DNA of 54,265 nucleotides from Rachicladosporium sp. CCFEE 5018 (GCA_002077045.2 KZ111156.1:183738-238002), one strand, 5' to 3'. Positions 8,792 through 20,732 are shown, counted from the first letter of the stretch. Made by a program: numbers and translations. The notes: a model not told the origin generated them from the sequence alone.

Positions 8792-11700
8792 TCACAACGC
8801 CAGTCCAGTCCCATCACCCGTCCAGCGGTACAGTGCTAGCACTTCTCTTCTCCGTAGTTGTTGCTCGCCGAAGTCTTCGATGATCCTGCCTCTCACTTGG
8901 GAGAGGGCAGATCGCATGACTTTTCGGAAGTTTCTCTGTTACGAAAGTCAGTATATTGTGTGGGGGCTATCTTCGTTATGGGGAAGCGCTCACCTGATAC
9001 TCGGTATTCAGTGTAACGACACAAGCCTCATGTGCCCTCACAATAGTTTCACAGGCCTTGACCACACTCGGACTCGCCTCACCCTGCAACTTATCCGCAA
9101 TGAGTAGCAACAAGAAGCTCCCTTGCAGCAAGTAGATGCCAAAGAAGAATGGCATGAAGCTCAAATCCGGATCGTACTCAAGAATCTCGTTGATCGCTTC
9201 GGCGGCCGAGACAGCATGCGAGGTGGCCGATATGAAGGACTGCGAAGAGATCCAGAGATCGTTGTCGTCCAGCAAAGCGATAGGGTCCCACTTGCCGTTG
9301 AGTAAGATGTGCAGTGTGTGCATCAAGTGCGTGCCGTAAGCGACAACGACCTTGGACTGGAGAATCGATTCTGTCATGCGTTGGGCAGATTGATGGCTGC
9401 CTACAGACTTTACCGATGGCGTGTTAGCATCGTGCTCTTCAGTCGGCTTCTTCGGCTCAGGCGGTGCAGCAGTGGTGAAGCGTGCTTCGAATTCCTTGAG
9501 ACTTCGGCCGTAGGCCTCAAGCTGCTGGCTGATCTCGGCAGCGTGATCGTCCCAGTCGCTAGGGTTGCGGAACCTCAAGCCGAAACGAGGGTGGTTCCGG
9601 GCATGATTCAAGTCGACGATCTCGCCCATGATCGTCATGAGTGGCAGGAAGTGGCCAAAGATGCTATGCCCAGTGCACTCGAAACTCGGTCCTCGTCTTC
9701 GGAAGAAGCTGATCTCTGCGAAGTTCTCAGGTGGATAGTACTCTCCGGCTTGCCAGATCGCGTCGTTCTCGGGTTGGAGCAGGCCATCACATTCGACGTC
9801 CAGTAGGAACAGAGGTCGATTGTAGCAAAGCGCAAGGTGTCGGTCCACCGTATATAGGAGCCACCATATCCGCCTCCGCTCTTCTCGTTCCTCTTCTGAA
9901 ATTACGCCTGGTGGGCTGTTGGCGCCTGGCGGTGCGCCGTTGATCGGTCGGTGCTCATTCATCCTCATACCTTCATGCTCGCCATTGTGCTCCCCGCTTC
10001 CGTCGGCACCATCTTGCTGGGCTTGAGGCTCTGGACTAGGCGGTAACTCACGACCCAGCTTCAGCTCTCTTGCCAATGTCCATGCTGCGTTCCACCATCG
10101 GAGACTGGCTGCTTTGTATTCGCTCGCTGACACCACTGTCGCAAGATGTATGTATGTCGCAACATCGTCCAGTCCGCCTGTAGCACCTGGCGAACCTCCT
10201 TCCATCTCTTGTACTTGCGTGGGAAGTCCGACGCCGAAGCCGCCGAGTGCGACACCGTTGATGACTGTATTGGCGCCGTACGCCGAAGGCGAGTCCGACG
10301 ACCGATGGATCAGAGGCTTCAGCAGACCGACTGTGAGCTCGAGCAGCTTCTGGCAGATCTTACCACGAGCAGACGGAGGGGAGGTGAGGAAAGCTGACTC
10401 GCTGGTTTGCGCTGCGACCCACAGCATGCTGGCAAGGAGCGCCGGACTGCATTGTCGTGGGTTCGTGACTCGCAGGAATGAGCGTTTGCGGAAGATGTAG
10501 CCGAGTATGTATGGCGACTGCGGCTGCATGAAGGCCGAGGATGTGCTGGTGAAGTATAGCTCGAGAAGATCGCATGCGAGGGTAATCGGGATGATCGCAG
10601 CGATGTGTTGAAGTAGCGGTCGCAAAACAGGGTATCGAAGTGGCTGCTGCATTTGGCCCGCATGCAGATGGTTATACATGCCGTTTGAGGGCGATGGCAG
10701 AGAAAGCCAGCCCGGCGAGTTACCCACAGGCGACTGACCCATGAAGCCAGCCGACAGAGGAGACTCACCCATCCGGAAGTGACCATGTCCCATACCCTGC
10801 TGACTACCAGGTGATGGGACGCCGTATTGACTTTCTGGATAGCCTGGCATCTGTCCATTTTGCATCATCGAGTTCGGCATTGCAGTTGCTCCACTGTGCA
10901 GGATGTTCTGACCGTTCACTGTATTGCTAGCATGTAGCATACTTCGGTGGTAGTCATCGATGGTGCTGTACTCACCCATCGAGACAGACATGGTGCGCTC
11001 AGGCATGCCATTGTTTGGCAGTCTTGGAGTTGGTAAGGGCATGCCGGGGGTTTGCGCGTTCATGGGCATGTGATTCGGTATTTGCCGTTCCATGCTCTGT
11101 ATGTCAGGGATGTGATGGCCATTCAGCGCGCCGTTGTGCTCCATACTGGGCAACGGGTGCATCTCGCCAGGATGTCTTTGGCTACTCATGCTCTCAGTCC
11201 TGTTTGGTGGCAATCGTGGCGGCGGCAGATCAGCACTTGATCGCCGTCGCTTGATGCCTTGCTGTGGAGTCTCCTTTGTATCATTGCTCTGATCCTCGGA
11301 GGAGTTGTCTTGAAAGACTGAGTTTGGGCTGCCATCTTTGCCCTCGTCGCCGTCGGTGCCACCATTGGCGGCTTGCTGTGCGGCAAGATCCTTACGTGAT
11401 GCTTTGCCACGCTTCTTGCGTTCCCGCACATATTCGCACGTTAGTCCGAATTCGACGCAATGAGCGCATGGCGTTTTGCCGTCGCACTTGGTTCGCAGCT
11501 GATTGCACTGATCACATGCTCGGCTTATGCGCCTCCGCACCGGCTGACCACTGCTGCCACTTCGACCCAGCTTCTTCTCCCCACCGTGGATCGAACCTCC
11601 AGTAGCACTTTCAGCGCCGTAGCTGAGACGATGCTTCATAGGTGGTCTAGCAGCATTGTTGAGGTTCTGTAGGCCTTGTTGTCCTTGCGGGTGTGGCAGC

Positions 11701-11888
11701 TGTTGCGGGTGGACCCCATGCTGCATCTGGTACTGACTTCCGGCCTCGGCAAGCGTGTCCAGTCCAGTAGTGGCCATCATAGGCGTAGACATGTGTGCAG
11801 GATGCAGTGCATGCTGTTGTTGCATCGCCATGGCCTGATACCCAAAGTGATCTGGGTATGGGTGGTGTAAGGTGGTAGTAGAGAGCAT
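8792..11888 (-). CDS. xlnR: Xylanolytic transcriptional activator XlnR/Xyr1
   Basis: This Zn2Cys6 activator of xylanase, cellulase and pentose genes acts in the nucleus and is 1012 aa here. The main exon is 8994-11888, a 58-base intron is 8936-8993, and the last exon is 8792-8935. The binuclear cluster (C125, C128, C135, C141, C144, C151) sits after PVRRRISRACDQC and before VRERKKRGKASRKDLA, as in Aspergillus XlnR. After a long Gln/Pro/Ser-rich linker the fungal-specific factor domain has RYPVLRPLLQHIA, SMLWVAAQTSE, NGVALGGFGV, LARELKLGRELPPSPEP and LSFMPFFFGIYLLQGSF. The C-terminus is RREVLALYRWTGDGTGLAL. I chose ATG 11886-11888; the frame extends upstream only through a TTG codon. The match to known XlnR runs through the whole length. 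Confidence 0.97.
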
Positions 11889-14800
11889 TTTCGCGGTCAA
11901 GACGGTTGTCGAATCCTCGCTAAGGGCGCCTAAGGTTTTAGCGCATTGCGATGCGGGCGTTCGAATCGTAAATGCCGATCACCTCTCCCACTCGATGATG
12001 TGAGCGATAAGCCACATACACCACAAATATGAGTTGTTCTGCTGGGACGACGTGCAGGTTCGCTGTGCTGCAAATGCTATGGCAAGGCGGGAAGTGTTGG
12101 AGACTGTGCGAGATCCGGCAGCGGCGATCCATCAATATCTTGCTCTAGAGACAGAAACGCCATCGTCAGGCAGGGTGGCCGATGCTCATCCCCATAGCGC
12201 CAATAATCAAATCTGGGGTGCATGTGCGAAAGGACCGGACCAGGGTTCTCTGGCACACACAGACCACGAGACGTGAAGAGGCTCGCTGGCCCTGACTACT
12301 ATTGACAGGCCCCTCCTGCGTGACCAGGCAGAGCTGGCGAGACTCGAATGATCTCAGTCTCTCTCAGCCTTTCCTCATCGTGGGCTATGGTCAGGTTGTG
12401 CTGCTCCATGATGATTGCGCGTGCCGAATTAGCCCTCGAGAGTACCGCTACTTTCCCTCCTCAACGATAAAGGTAAATAGACACACCGACTGCAGTTCAT
12501 GACAAGCTCCCGCAACGGTCAGACGTCGACTCGACGCACAATTATGCCACGCGCTTGCTGCATCAAGGTGAGATCGTCCACGAGCTCGCTGCAGACTGCC
12601 GTGAACATGCGTGTGCCTGCCACGACTTCTGCTCTCCATGCACGTCCAACGGTCCCACAATGTGATGTCCTGACCGGTGGCGTACTACTACGCACGACTA
12701 GGCATCGCGGCTCCGCAACAGCCCCATACCGCCATGCGTGGCAAGCAAGGTTCCTGCGGAGCCAAAGTCATGTGGTCTTGCTCCGCGAAGGTCTTGCCAG
12801 CCAGTCATGGAGCCAGCACATGCAAGGGCAGACCTGACATCTTCGATACGTTGCTGACCGCCGAGAGTAGGCAGCATGAATTTCGTGTCCGCGGTGCGAA
12901 GATCCGTTCCTGACAAGCCATAACGGGCAACGCTCCTGCACGTCACCACCTTCGCTTGCTGTCATCATGCATGCTCCTGGTCAGAAGAGATGGCCTTGTG
13001 AGGCTCCGGATGAAGGGAGATCGTTTCTATTCAGGCACGGGCCGAAGTTCCACTTTGGTGGCCAGGGTGTAGCCTTGTGAGTGGTCGCATGAACGGACCG
13101 GACTATGCAGATGGTTGTCGGTCTACACCACCTTGAGGCAGGAGAAGAGTTTTCACTAGATGTCACGGAGAGAGACGCTGAAGACGGCAATTGTGTGTGG
13201 CGTCAGCATGTCCGTAGTAGGCACATGAGGTTGACAGACTTCGAGAAGTCTCGACGCGATGTGGCAGGTGCCGGCAGTCGATCTCGGACGTGCCTCCCTC
13301 TGCTCTGTTCAGCTCTCACCATCATCGAGCCACTCGTGTTTGACAAGCTAATCCTGAAAGGATCGAGCACTTCATCTCCGCCTGATCAGCTGACAAAGTC
13401 ATGATCACTGCTCGATCGGATCGCATATTGCAAGCCTACCATCTCGCTTCCACGAAACTGGTATTGATTGCAGGGTCTATGTGCATACTGTAGTCAAGTC
13501 GTTCGATCATGCACAAGGCTACAACAGGGCTGGCAAGCTGGCTACGCGCTAGAAAATGTAGGTGCCTGCTTCGTAATTTCACGATGTGCGAGATGAGAAT
13601 CGGGCGTGTGACAAGGGCAGCCCCTCTACCCTCGTCATGTCTTATTTCCCCACTACTATCGACACGTCGATCTTGGGGTTTCAGATCGGAGCCGCGTACA
13701 AGGCTTCGCTGCAACGTATTGATGGAAAACGGCGGCGTTGCCAACACGCTTGCGCTCATCTTGTTCAAGACATGGCTGTCCCCCGTCAGCGAAACGGGAG
13801 CTGACTCGCACCTGAGTTCGGACCTGCATGCATTCGAGGCTTCAGGCGTGTCATCTCCTCGAGAGCTGCAGATACGTGATGAAAGGAGGACTCGATGTCT
13901 TGGGTGCCGAGCGGAAAGGTGGGTGCTTGAATCATGGTAGAGGGGGAGGATATTCACTACTGCGGCTCTCCGAGTGCGCCTCGGATTGTCTCAAACGTCT
14001 GGTCCTGTGATTGCCTTCGCTGACGTGAAAGATGATCATTCATCGTTTGACACGTGCAAAATACACCACAGAGCACTGCGTCGCGGGGAGGTGATGGCTC
14101 GGCCGCTTGCAGCTACGTGACCGAGTTGAGAGGCCAGCTCATCGGGTCTGTATTACGATGAGGGGTCGAATAGTCCAATGCGAGGCCGGCGACAGCATCA
14201 CACCGCCGTATGCTGTGGCTTGGGTCATACAGCATGAAGTCGCGCACGTGCCAGGGAAAGTTGAAGATCGGGTGCTGGTGTCCGGCACACAACGCCGTGC
14301 GTTGATGCTGTGCCCCGGCTGGAAACAACGCAATGTCTGCTTTCAAGAGAAAGTCAACATTTGATCGTGACTTTGGACAGAAGTCGACAATATGTGCCCG
14401 TCGCCTGCCATCACCAGTTCCCAGCTTTGCCCGCGTTGTCCTCGCCGAGAAGCTCGACCGGTCCATAATATATAGTGGGCCTCCTCCTCACGCCACTGCA
14501 TGTGTTCCACACCCCTTTCACGACGTTTGCACCGCGGAGACAGAGCTCTCCCCAGACTATGCACCCCACAAAGTATGTGATATTGACTCCGATACAAGGC
14601 TACGGATCGGACAGAACGGCAATACTGCTGCTGTCTCTCCGCAATACCCTCCGATCGCCTGTGGTGCTTTCTGTTGCACCGGACAGCAATCCGGGCAAAC
14701 CTCGGTTTCCGAGAGATCGCTCTCGCCCAAAATCTCGCGACACAAAGTAGCAGCAACCATGACCCCCAAACCAGCAATCAGGTCGTTCATTGCGCCAAAC

Positions 14801-14902
14801 TTACTTCACTGTCCGGGTAGTCAGTGCTCTTGGCGTCCTCATGGTAGCTTGATGCACTCACTCGTCAATCCTTCAAGCATCAGTCCCAACCGTCTCTTGG
14901 TT
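11889..14902. other. 3-kb gene-free region upstream of xlnR
   Basis: Open frames here, including ones of about 140-245 codons, lack motifs and sit on both strands over the same bases. I treat them as chance. The right end near 14.9 kb is the 3' flank of the next gene. The stretch may carry the xlnR promoter and long leader, but I can name no sites with confidence. Confidence 0.5.
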
Positions 14903-16673
14903 TCACTCCTCCCAAGCACTCCTCTTCTTACGATCGCCAGCACTGCGCCCACCCAACAGAGTAAGTTCGGAGCCCATACTACCGCGACGCTTGACCCTCT
15001 CCTTCTGCTTTTCCTTCTCTTCAGCAGGATACAGCACCCTATTCCTGAAACTCCCCAATTCCGACTTTAGGTTCTTGATCTTTGCTCTACAATCTCATCA
15101 GTAGAAATCCCCTCATTCATTCCACCAGCTCGACTCACCTATACTGCGTAGCCTTCCTGGCCAACCTCTTCTGATCCTCACTCAGCAAGTTCCTCCCACA
15201 TAGCAAACACGCCAGCCACTCCTCCGGTGACTTCTTGCTCAGACCCATCGCCATGCCTTCATTCCAGCATCCGACGCAGAACTGCTCTTTGCTCCCCTTG
15301 CAGCAAGCCGGGTTGATGGCGAGCGCCCTCTGCGTGGACTTGCAGGCTTTGCAGGGACGCGGACCTGTACCGTCGGAAGCGTCTTCAGAGCTAGAGCTCC
15401 AGTAATGGTAAGATTTGTCCATAGGGTGTTCGTGACGCTTCGGCTTGGGCTGTTGAGACTGGAGTGATATGTCAGGGTTGATGGAGTGCGAGATGTCGTG
15501 GTGAGTGAGTATGTGCGCAGAGTTTGGGCGGCGACGGATGGGAATGCGACTATTTGGATTACACGTGCCAGGGCTGACTATTGATCCGCGAGTGAGGGCA
15601 GTGGTGGGCGAGAGACCCGATCTGATTGCTGTGACTGAAGCGCTGCGTTGATGCGTACGCGTGGTCGGCGTTGGCGTGACGATCCTCAAAGATGAACGCT
15701 GCTCACTGTAGTGGTGCTCATGAAGCGTCTCCTCATTATCGGGCGATGAGATCGTGGGCCGACGCTGCTTTTGGTGAGTGATCTCTTGCGCCTTCTCATT
15801 ACCCTTTTCCGCACTGGCGCTTGATGGTATAGCTCCGTCGGTACTCAGCTCGGCAGCTAGTGGCGACACAGCGTCGTCACTTTCAGTGGCATGCTGAGAG
15901 TTGTAGCCACAAGGCGGCCGGGCCACCTCCAGCTCATCACTCTCATTCGGATTGAAGGAGAAGCGATCGCGGTTCATGTGATTCGGCACAGTGACGGTGC
16001 GCCTGGCATCACCGCGGGCTCGATCGGCCACAGTATGAACCCTTGCAGGCGTGCCAGGAGGGAAGCGAGCACTCGGATGCTCGCTACCATCGGACATCGC
16101 ACGACGCTGGATCTTGAGAGGCTTGGGGGTGACATTGTCCTCTGCCAAATTCTCCGGAATGCATGGTGATGAAATATTCCTGCTCGGCGTCGATGGTGGA
16201 CGACGATGCGAGTGGCTTGGGAAGAGATCGTTAGAAGTGATCGGGCTCACGAGAGCTGGCGATCTCCCTGTGATGTTGCTGTACTGGCTTGCTGTGTGAT
16301 TTTGCTGAGGTGTGGCGGGACTTCCCTGATAGGTCCTGGTACTGAGGTCGAAAGACACCGAGCGACTGGTGCTCACTCGCCTAGCACTGCCGATCGGGAA
16401 TGGGATGTTGCGGTCGATACTGCGGACGCGAGCTGGATTGCGAGCAGGAATCTCTGGCGGCGATGGTGCTCGTTGCGAAGGTGGTGGCCCAGAAGGACTC
16501 ACCACCTCACTGCCCTGCAACTCCGCCGGCTCAGTCGGGAAAATTGGTAATAGAATTGACTCCCAAGGAGCGATACTGTTGGTTCTCGTTAGCGATCCGC
16601 CTGCCTCCATCGAGTCGACATCAGTGCGTTCATCTTCCATATCGTAGCGAGGGGTGAAGAGTTTGTAGTCCAT
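14903..16673 (-). CDS. Hypothetical disordered protein with C-terminal Cys cluster and basic tail
   Basis: This is a 572-aa protein of unknown function. Exon 1 is 15139-16673, the intron is 15087-15138, and exon 2 is 14903-15086. About 430 residues are Ser/Pro/Thr/Arg-rich and low in complexity, with many SP and TP sites. Four Cys pairs follow (C441/C444, C457/C458, C466/C469, C489/C492) around KACK, ACCKG, FCVGCW and ACLLC. Such spacing could bind two metal ions in a RING-like way, but there is no His and I know no family match. After it, a charged helix (EEKEKQKERVKRR) and a KKRSAWEE end resemble a coiled coil. The ATG at 16671-16673 is the first in frame. Confidence 0.75.
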
Positions 16674-16860
16674 CTACACAGTGGTGGCGGCACTGCGGCG
16701 AGGTTGTCGTGGGAAGGTTTGCAAACGTCAAGGGATGAGTGAGGAGCAGTGAGCAAGCGAGCGGCGGAGATCTACCTACCTCCGTGTGTTGGGTGGCTCC
16801 TTCCTTGACAAGGGGGAGACTTGGAGCAAGCATGTGACTTTGAGCTGAGGGGTTGAAAGA

Positions 16861-17955
16861 CTACATACCACCCCACTCAATGCAAAATGTTCTTACCCCT
16901 GTCTTACCGTTGGTAGCGTCGCTATCTGCTTTGTTGATGGTAAAGGAGGTCTCTTGTCCGCCGATCAAGAAGCCCTTCTTGACACCGGTGCCAAGTCTGC
17001 CGCCACCTACAATGTCCAAGAGGTCGAACTCTTGGTCCCAGTCCATACCATTGCAGAGGAAATGGCTGTGGAATCGTAGAGGATCGCCTGGGTAGGCCAT
17101 GTACTGGCAGCCAAATCGCAGACCTGGAGCCATGAAGTACGACTTATCATGTAGGTGCTTGTACAGCGGATACGAGGGTGGTACCTCGGGGAGAGGCGGT
17201 ACTTCGTCAGACGGTGGAGGAGTTGACTGTAGTAGCGGAGCTGAAGTTGTGGGTGTTTGAGGATACGGCGTGAGCAGCAACGAACCAGCCGCAGACGACG
17301 CCCGAGACTCGCTGCGCGGTGGCCCTGGTGGTCTCGGATTCGTCACCGACTCAGCAGGCGCCGAGAAGAGACTCTCGTCCTCTTCGACAGTAGGCGTCAC
17401 GGCACCAGATGCTTCGCCAGCAGGTGTGTTCGTGCCAGTGCCGCCTGAGCTCGTAGGTCGACTCCCGGTCTTCTTTCCCTTCTTTGCACGCTTTCCCGTC
17501 GGGACCAGCATCTCCTCAGGAATATCATTCCAATCTCCCATCCCAAACTTCTTCTCCAGTGCCACCTTCTTCCGATCATCACCCCTCTTCGCTACGTCTC
17601 TCGCAGCAGCCAGTCCCTGCCTTCGCAGTGCGCTCTGGAACGCCTTCTTCTCCTCCGCGCTCAGGCCGTTGTCCATAAAGGCGTGCTTGTGCACTTTGAC
17701 ATCGTCCACGAGGTACGCAATGCCCTTCTCCACGAGCAGGCGAGCTTCCTCTGGCATGAGCTCGAGCGGAATGCCACTGAAGACATTCTGCTGGGGGGCT
17801 TGGGGCAGGGTCCCGATCAGGACACCAGTGATGTTGTACTTGGCGCGGATGTAGGAGACTACATTGACGTCGTAGAGGATGTATTTATGGGCAAGGGAGA
17901 AGATGGGGAAGGGCTCAGAGATGGACACCTCTGCTTGCTGCCTCATGGCCGCCAT
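16861..17955 (-). CDS. sen34: tRNA-splicing endonuclease subunit SEN34
   Basis: This is the catalytic subunit that cuts the 3' splice site of intron-containing pre-tRNAs in the SEN complex. It is 364 aa in one exon. The N-terminal part (YILYDVNVVSYIRAKYNI, GIPLELMPEEARLLVEKGIAYLVDD) and the C-terminal nuclease fold are typical. The nuclease part contains YPGDPLRFHSHF and GTGVKKGFLIGG. The likely catalytic triad is Tyr288, His296 and Lys327. Between them lies a low-complexity insert rich in Ser, Pro and Thr, as is common in filamentous fungi. It starts at ATG 17953-17955 and lies downstream of nothing on its strand for about 450 bases, so it has its own promoter. Confidence 0.93.
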   Translation of the reverse strand: MAAMRQQAEVSISEPFPIFSLAHKYILYDVNVVSYIRAKYNITGVLIGTLPQAPQQNVFSGIPLELMPEEARLLVEKGIAYLVDDVKVHKHAFMDNGLSAEEKKAFQSALRRQGLAAARDVAKRGDDRKKVALEKKFGMGDWNDIPEEMLVPTGKRAKKGKKTGSRPTSSGGTGTNTPAGEASGAVTPTVEEDESLFSAPAESVTNPRPPGPPRSESRASSAAGSLLLTPYPQTPTTSAPLLQSTPPPSDEVPPLPEVPPSYPLYKHLHDKSYFMAPGLRFGCQYMAYPGDPLRFHSHFLCNGMDWDQEFDLLDIVGGGRLGTGVKKGFLIGGQETSFTINKADSDATNGKTGVRTFCIEWGGM

Positions 17956-18401
17956 TTCGCCCGACTGATCCTAGTGAGGCTGACTTGCTTGTTAGCTAGA
18001 TTCTGACTGGTACGGGCGAGCAGCAGCAATGAGTGTACGAGGAGATCAGTGTTTTGAGATTGAATAGTGTATAATCAGAGAAGTGAATCTCAGGGGATTG
18101 ACAGATTATTTGGAGTTCATCAGGTGTCGCGAAGAGCAGTGAACGGAGTACACATACCTGATTGTGCTGCTGTAGCAGCTCTCACGTGTCTTCAAGGCAT
18201 GTTTGGGTGTGAGTCCCCGGGCGAGGTTGCTGTCAATACATCAAAGAAGATGGTCGGGATGACGAAAACAGCAATTCGTGCCTGCCAAGCCTCGTCCTGA
18301 TCCGACTGTGATTGGCTGCTGACAGACCTCACTCCTGCGATGGTCGTGGCCTCTATCCTCTATGCATAGTGCGCCTCCGACCTTTGGGCTAGCCTGTTGA
18401 G
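17956..18401. other. Divergent intergenic region between sen34 and alg3
   Basis: There are 446 bases between two divergent starts, with no gene-like frame seen. It should contain both promoters. Confidence 0.5.
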
Positions 18402-19779
18402 ATGGACTTGATCAGGGAAGGCATCAGTATTGCCCAAGACCCGAAGCAGATCAGATGGATCAGACCCGCACTGGTAGCATCTGACGCGGTGCTTTGCCTT
18501 TTGATCGTCTGGAAGATCCCATGTACGCCATGAGCACCTCGACCAGCGAGGCAGAACAATTAACGAACGCCTTACTGACACTTGCAAGACACCGAGATAG
18601 ACTGGCAAGCCTACATGGAACAGATCGAGACCTACATCGCCGGCGAACGCGACTATGCTAAGATCTCTGGCTCGACCGGACCCCTCGTCTACCCTGGCGG
18701 GCACGTTTACATTTACAGACTACTCTACGCTCTCACGGACGGAGGCAAGGACATCCGTCTCGCCCAGTACGCTTTCGTCGCCCTCTACCTGGGCACTTTA
18801 GGTCTCGCCATCGCAGCGTATCGACGAGCGAACGCACCGCCGTGGGTTCTGCCCATGCTTGTATTTAGCAAGCGCATGCATTCAATCTTCATGCTGCGGC
18901 TATTCAACGATGGGCTTGCGGTCTCTTTCCTGTTTGCTGCAATTCTTGCCTACCAGAAGCGGTGGTGGACGGTTGGTAGTTTGCTCTTCAGCGCAGGACT
19001 AGGAGTCAAGATGAGTTTGCTACTCGTGCTCCCGGCTGTTGGACTCATTCTCATGCTTGCGATCGGTCGAGATCGGGCCGTCAAGCAAGCAGTTCTCATG
19101 ATGCAGGTGCAGGTCAGTAGCTTGTCTGGTGGCCGTTATCCGATCCCGTGCTAACATCTACCAGGCTATGCTCGGCTACGAGTTCATTGTTGAGGATGTC
19201 TACAGCTACTTCGGCCGCGCATTCGAGCTCAGCCGACAGTTCTTCTTCAAGTGGACTGTCAACTGGCGTTTCGTCGGCGAGGAGACCTTCCTGTCTCGAA
19301 ACTTCTCGCTAGGTCTGCTAGCAGCACACGGCGCCTTGCTCGTCACTTTCCTGGGCACTCGATGGCTCAAGCCTGCCAGGATAACGCTCGGTGGACTTGA
19401 GTGGATGCTCCTCGAGCCCCCAAGAGGCGCTGCGCAAGCGAAGATCGCCCGAAGTGTGACACCAGACTTTGTGCTCAGCGTCATGGCGTCGGCGATGCTC
19501 ATAGGCTGTTTGTGTGCACGGAGCTTGCATTACCAGTTCTTCGCCTACATTGCATGGCTATCGCCGTACGTCTTGTGGCGAAGTGGCTTGCATCCAGTCG
19601 CCGTATATGCCGTTTGGGTAGCGCAAGAGTGGGCTTGGAACGTCTACCCAAGTACAGACACCAGCTCGATAGTCGTAGTTGGCAGCCTGGCAGCCTCAGT
19701 CTTCGCCAGTTGGTTCGCAATTGGCCGGACAGAAGGCGTCAAATTGGCCATCAAAGACCCAGACCTCCACGTAGAATAA
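18402..19779 (+). CDS. alg3: Dol-P-Man:Man5GlcNAc2-PP-Dol alpha-1,3-mannosyltransferase
   Basis: This ER-membrane enzyme adds the first luminal mannose to the lipid-linked N-glycan precursor (GT58 family) and is 419 aa. Exons are 18402-18522, 18589-19112 and 19165-19779, with introns of 66 and 52 bases and consistent phases. Exon 1 supplies the hydrophobic segment before the family motif YTEIDWQAYM, whose Tyr codon is split by the first intron. Other signatures are STGPLVYPGGHVYIY, RLFNDGLAV, GVKMSLLLVLPA, FKWTVNWRFVGEE and SLHYQFFAYIAW. Many hydrophobic segments fit a multi-pass protein. Its stop lies 15 bases from the stop of the convergent EIF1AD-like gene, so the two 3' UTRs must overlap. 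Confidence 0.95.
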
Positions 19780-19794
19780 TCATGAAGGCATCCC

Positions 19795-20220
19795 TCACCC
19801 CTCACTCTCCTCCTCAGACTCAGAAGGTGGCATCATCGGCCCCTGGTCCTCATCCTCACTCCCGCTCCCACGTCCCCACCCCCTAGCCTTCGCCACAAAC
19901 TCCACTGGCCACCACTTCGCTTTCCGCCACGCCTTCTCATCGCCCACTAAATTCACAATCTCGCCTCCGAGCTTGTTGTCGCGGTCAGCCATCGCGGAAG
20001 TGTCAACCAGAACGTAGCTCCCGCGCTTCATCCAGATCGTGGACCGGAATTTTGAAGGAAGCTCGGCGAGAAGTGGCGAGGTGTCGGGGAGCTCGAGGTG
20101 GTAGAGGTTCTTGCCTGCGGCTTGTTTGACGCGAGCGATTTGTTGGCCGGGTTCGAGTATGCTGGGCGGGAAGAGGGTTTCTTCGGCAGTGGCGTTGATG
20201 TTGCGCTTTGGTTTGGGCAT
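19795..20220 (-). CDS. EIF1AD-like S1/eIF1A-fold RNA-binding protein
   Basis: This is a 141-aa protein with a single eIF1A-like OB fold. The start region is MPKPKRNINATAEE. LEPGQQIARVKQAAGKNLYHLEL, shown here only through its key parts ARVKQAAGKNLYHL and LPSKFRSTIWMKRGSYVLVD, matches the EIF1AD/Obelix pattern of nucleotide-binding strands. The C-terminus is acidic (SEDEDQ, SESEEESEG), as in that family. I chose ATG 20218-20220 because the upstream in-frame extension starts with TTG. The gene ends tail-to-tail with alg3. EIF1AD proteins are linked to translation or small-subunit maturation in animals; the fungal role is inferred. Confidence 0.85.
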   Translation of the reverse strand: MPKPKRNINATAEETLFPPSILEPGQQIARVKQAAGKNLYHLELPDTSPLLAELPSKFRSTIWMKRGSYVLVDTSAMADRDNKLGGEIVNLVGDEKAWRKAKWWPVEFVAKARGWGRGSGSEDEDQGPMMPPSESEEESEG

Positions 20221-20381
20221 GGCGCTTGTTTTGTCCAATCATTAATGATACCGAGTATCAAGCGAAGTGGTGCTTGAGCTAGTTGCTTGTGTTGGCAATA
20301 CTGCAGAACTTCAAGTGGAGTGTCTGAGGATGTACCTCGAATATTTCACCGCTGCTTGACGTCTATTTGGAGGGGTGTTGT

Positions 20382-20732
20382 TCAACTCGCCCTGTCGAAG
20401 GAGTTTCGCTGCAAAATCCTGGTATTGCTATCTCTTATGTGGTAGTATCTTTCTCTCCGAAGCTCTTCTCCGAGCATCTTGAGGTGCTGTGCTTTCTCAA
20501 TCAATTCTTCTCGCCAAATGAATTTCGCTAACCAAACTTTACCCCACGCGTAGATCTCGGGAGCGACCGTTTTGCATGTGAAGTGTCTCGCAGTAGCGTG
20601 GAAGCCTCGAATTAACGGCTTTGGCAACGGATGTGAGTTCATAACGACTTCCATCGGAGCAGCCGCCCATACAGGCAGGTGGAAGACGCATTGCTCACCA
20701 CCTGATGTCCGATCAAGACCCTTCACCGCCAT
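20382..20732 (-). CDS. Small hypothetical protein (116 aa)
   Basis: I do not recognise this frame. It begins at ATG 20730-20732. It has a basic, low-acid segment (PLIRGFHATARHFTCK) and ends with a charged amphipathic helix (EELIEKAQHLKMLGEELRRE). The first half could be a mitochondrial signal if the true start is internal. The gap between the EIF1AD-like start and this stop is only 161 bases. Coding status is plausible, not proven. Confidence 0.4.
   Translation of the reverse strand: MAVKGLDRTSGGEQCVFHLPVWAAAPMEVVMNSHPLPKPLIRGFHATARHFTCKTVAPEIYAWGKVWLAKFIWREELIEKAQHLKMLGEELRRERYYHIRDSNTRILQRNSFDRAS

Noticed and set aside
3338..11888. Secondary-metabolite gene cluster (SDR, reductase, Zn2Cys6 factor)
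   Set aside because: No polyketide synthase, NRPS, terpene synthase or other core enzyme is present, and the Zn2Cys6 factor is clearly XlnR.
11889..11900. XlnR start four codons upstream
   Set aside because: The upstream codon is TTG; the ATG at 11886-11888 is a normal start.
13436..13957. Overlapping frames of 143-173 codons on both strands
   Set aside because: There are no motifs and no splice structure, and both strands are equally open, as expected by chance in GC-rich DNA.
14333..15070. 245-codon plus-strand frame
   Set aside because: It has no motif and a chance-like composition, and its right end is antisense to a supported exon of the Cys-cluster gene.
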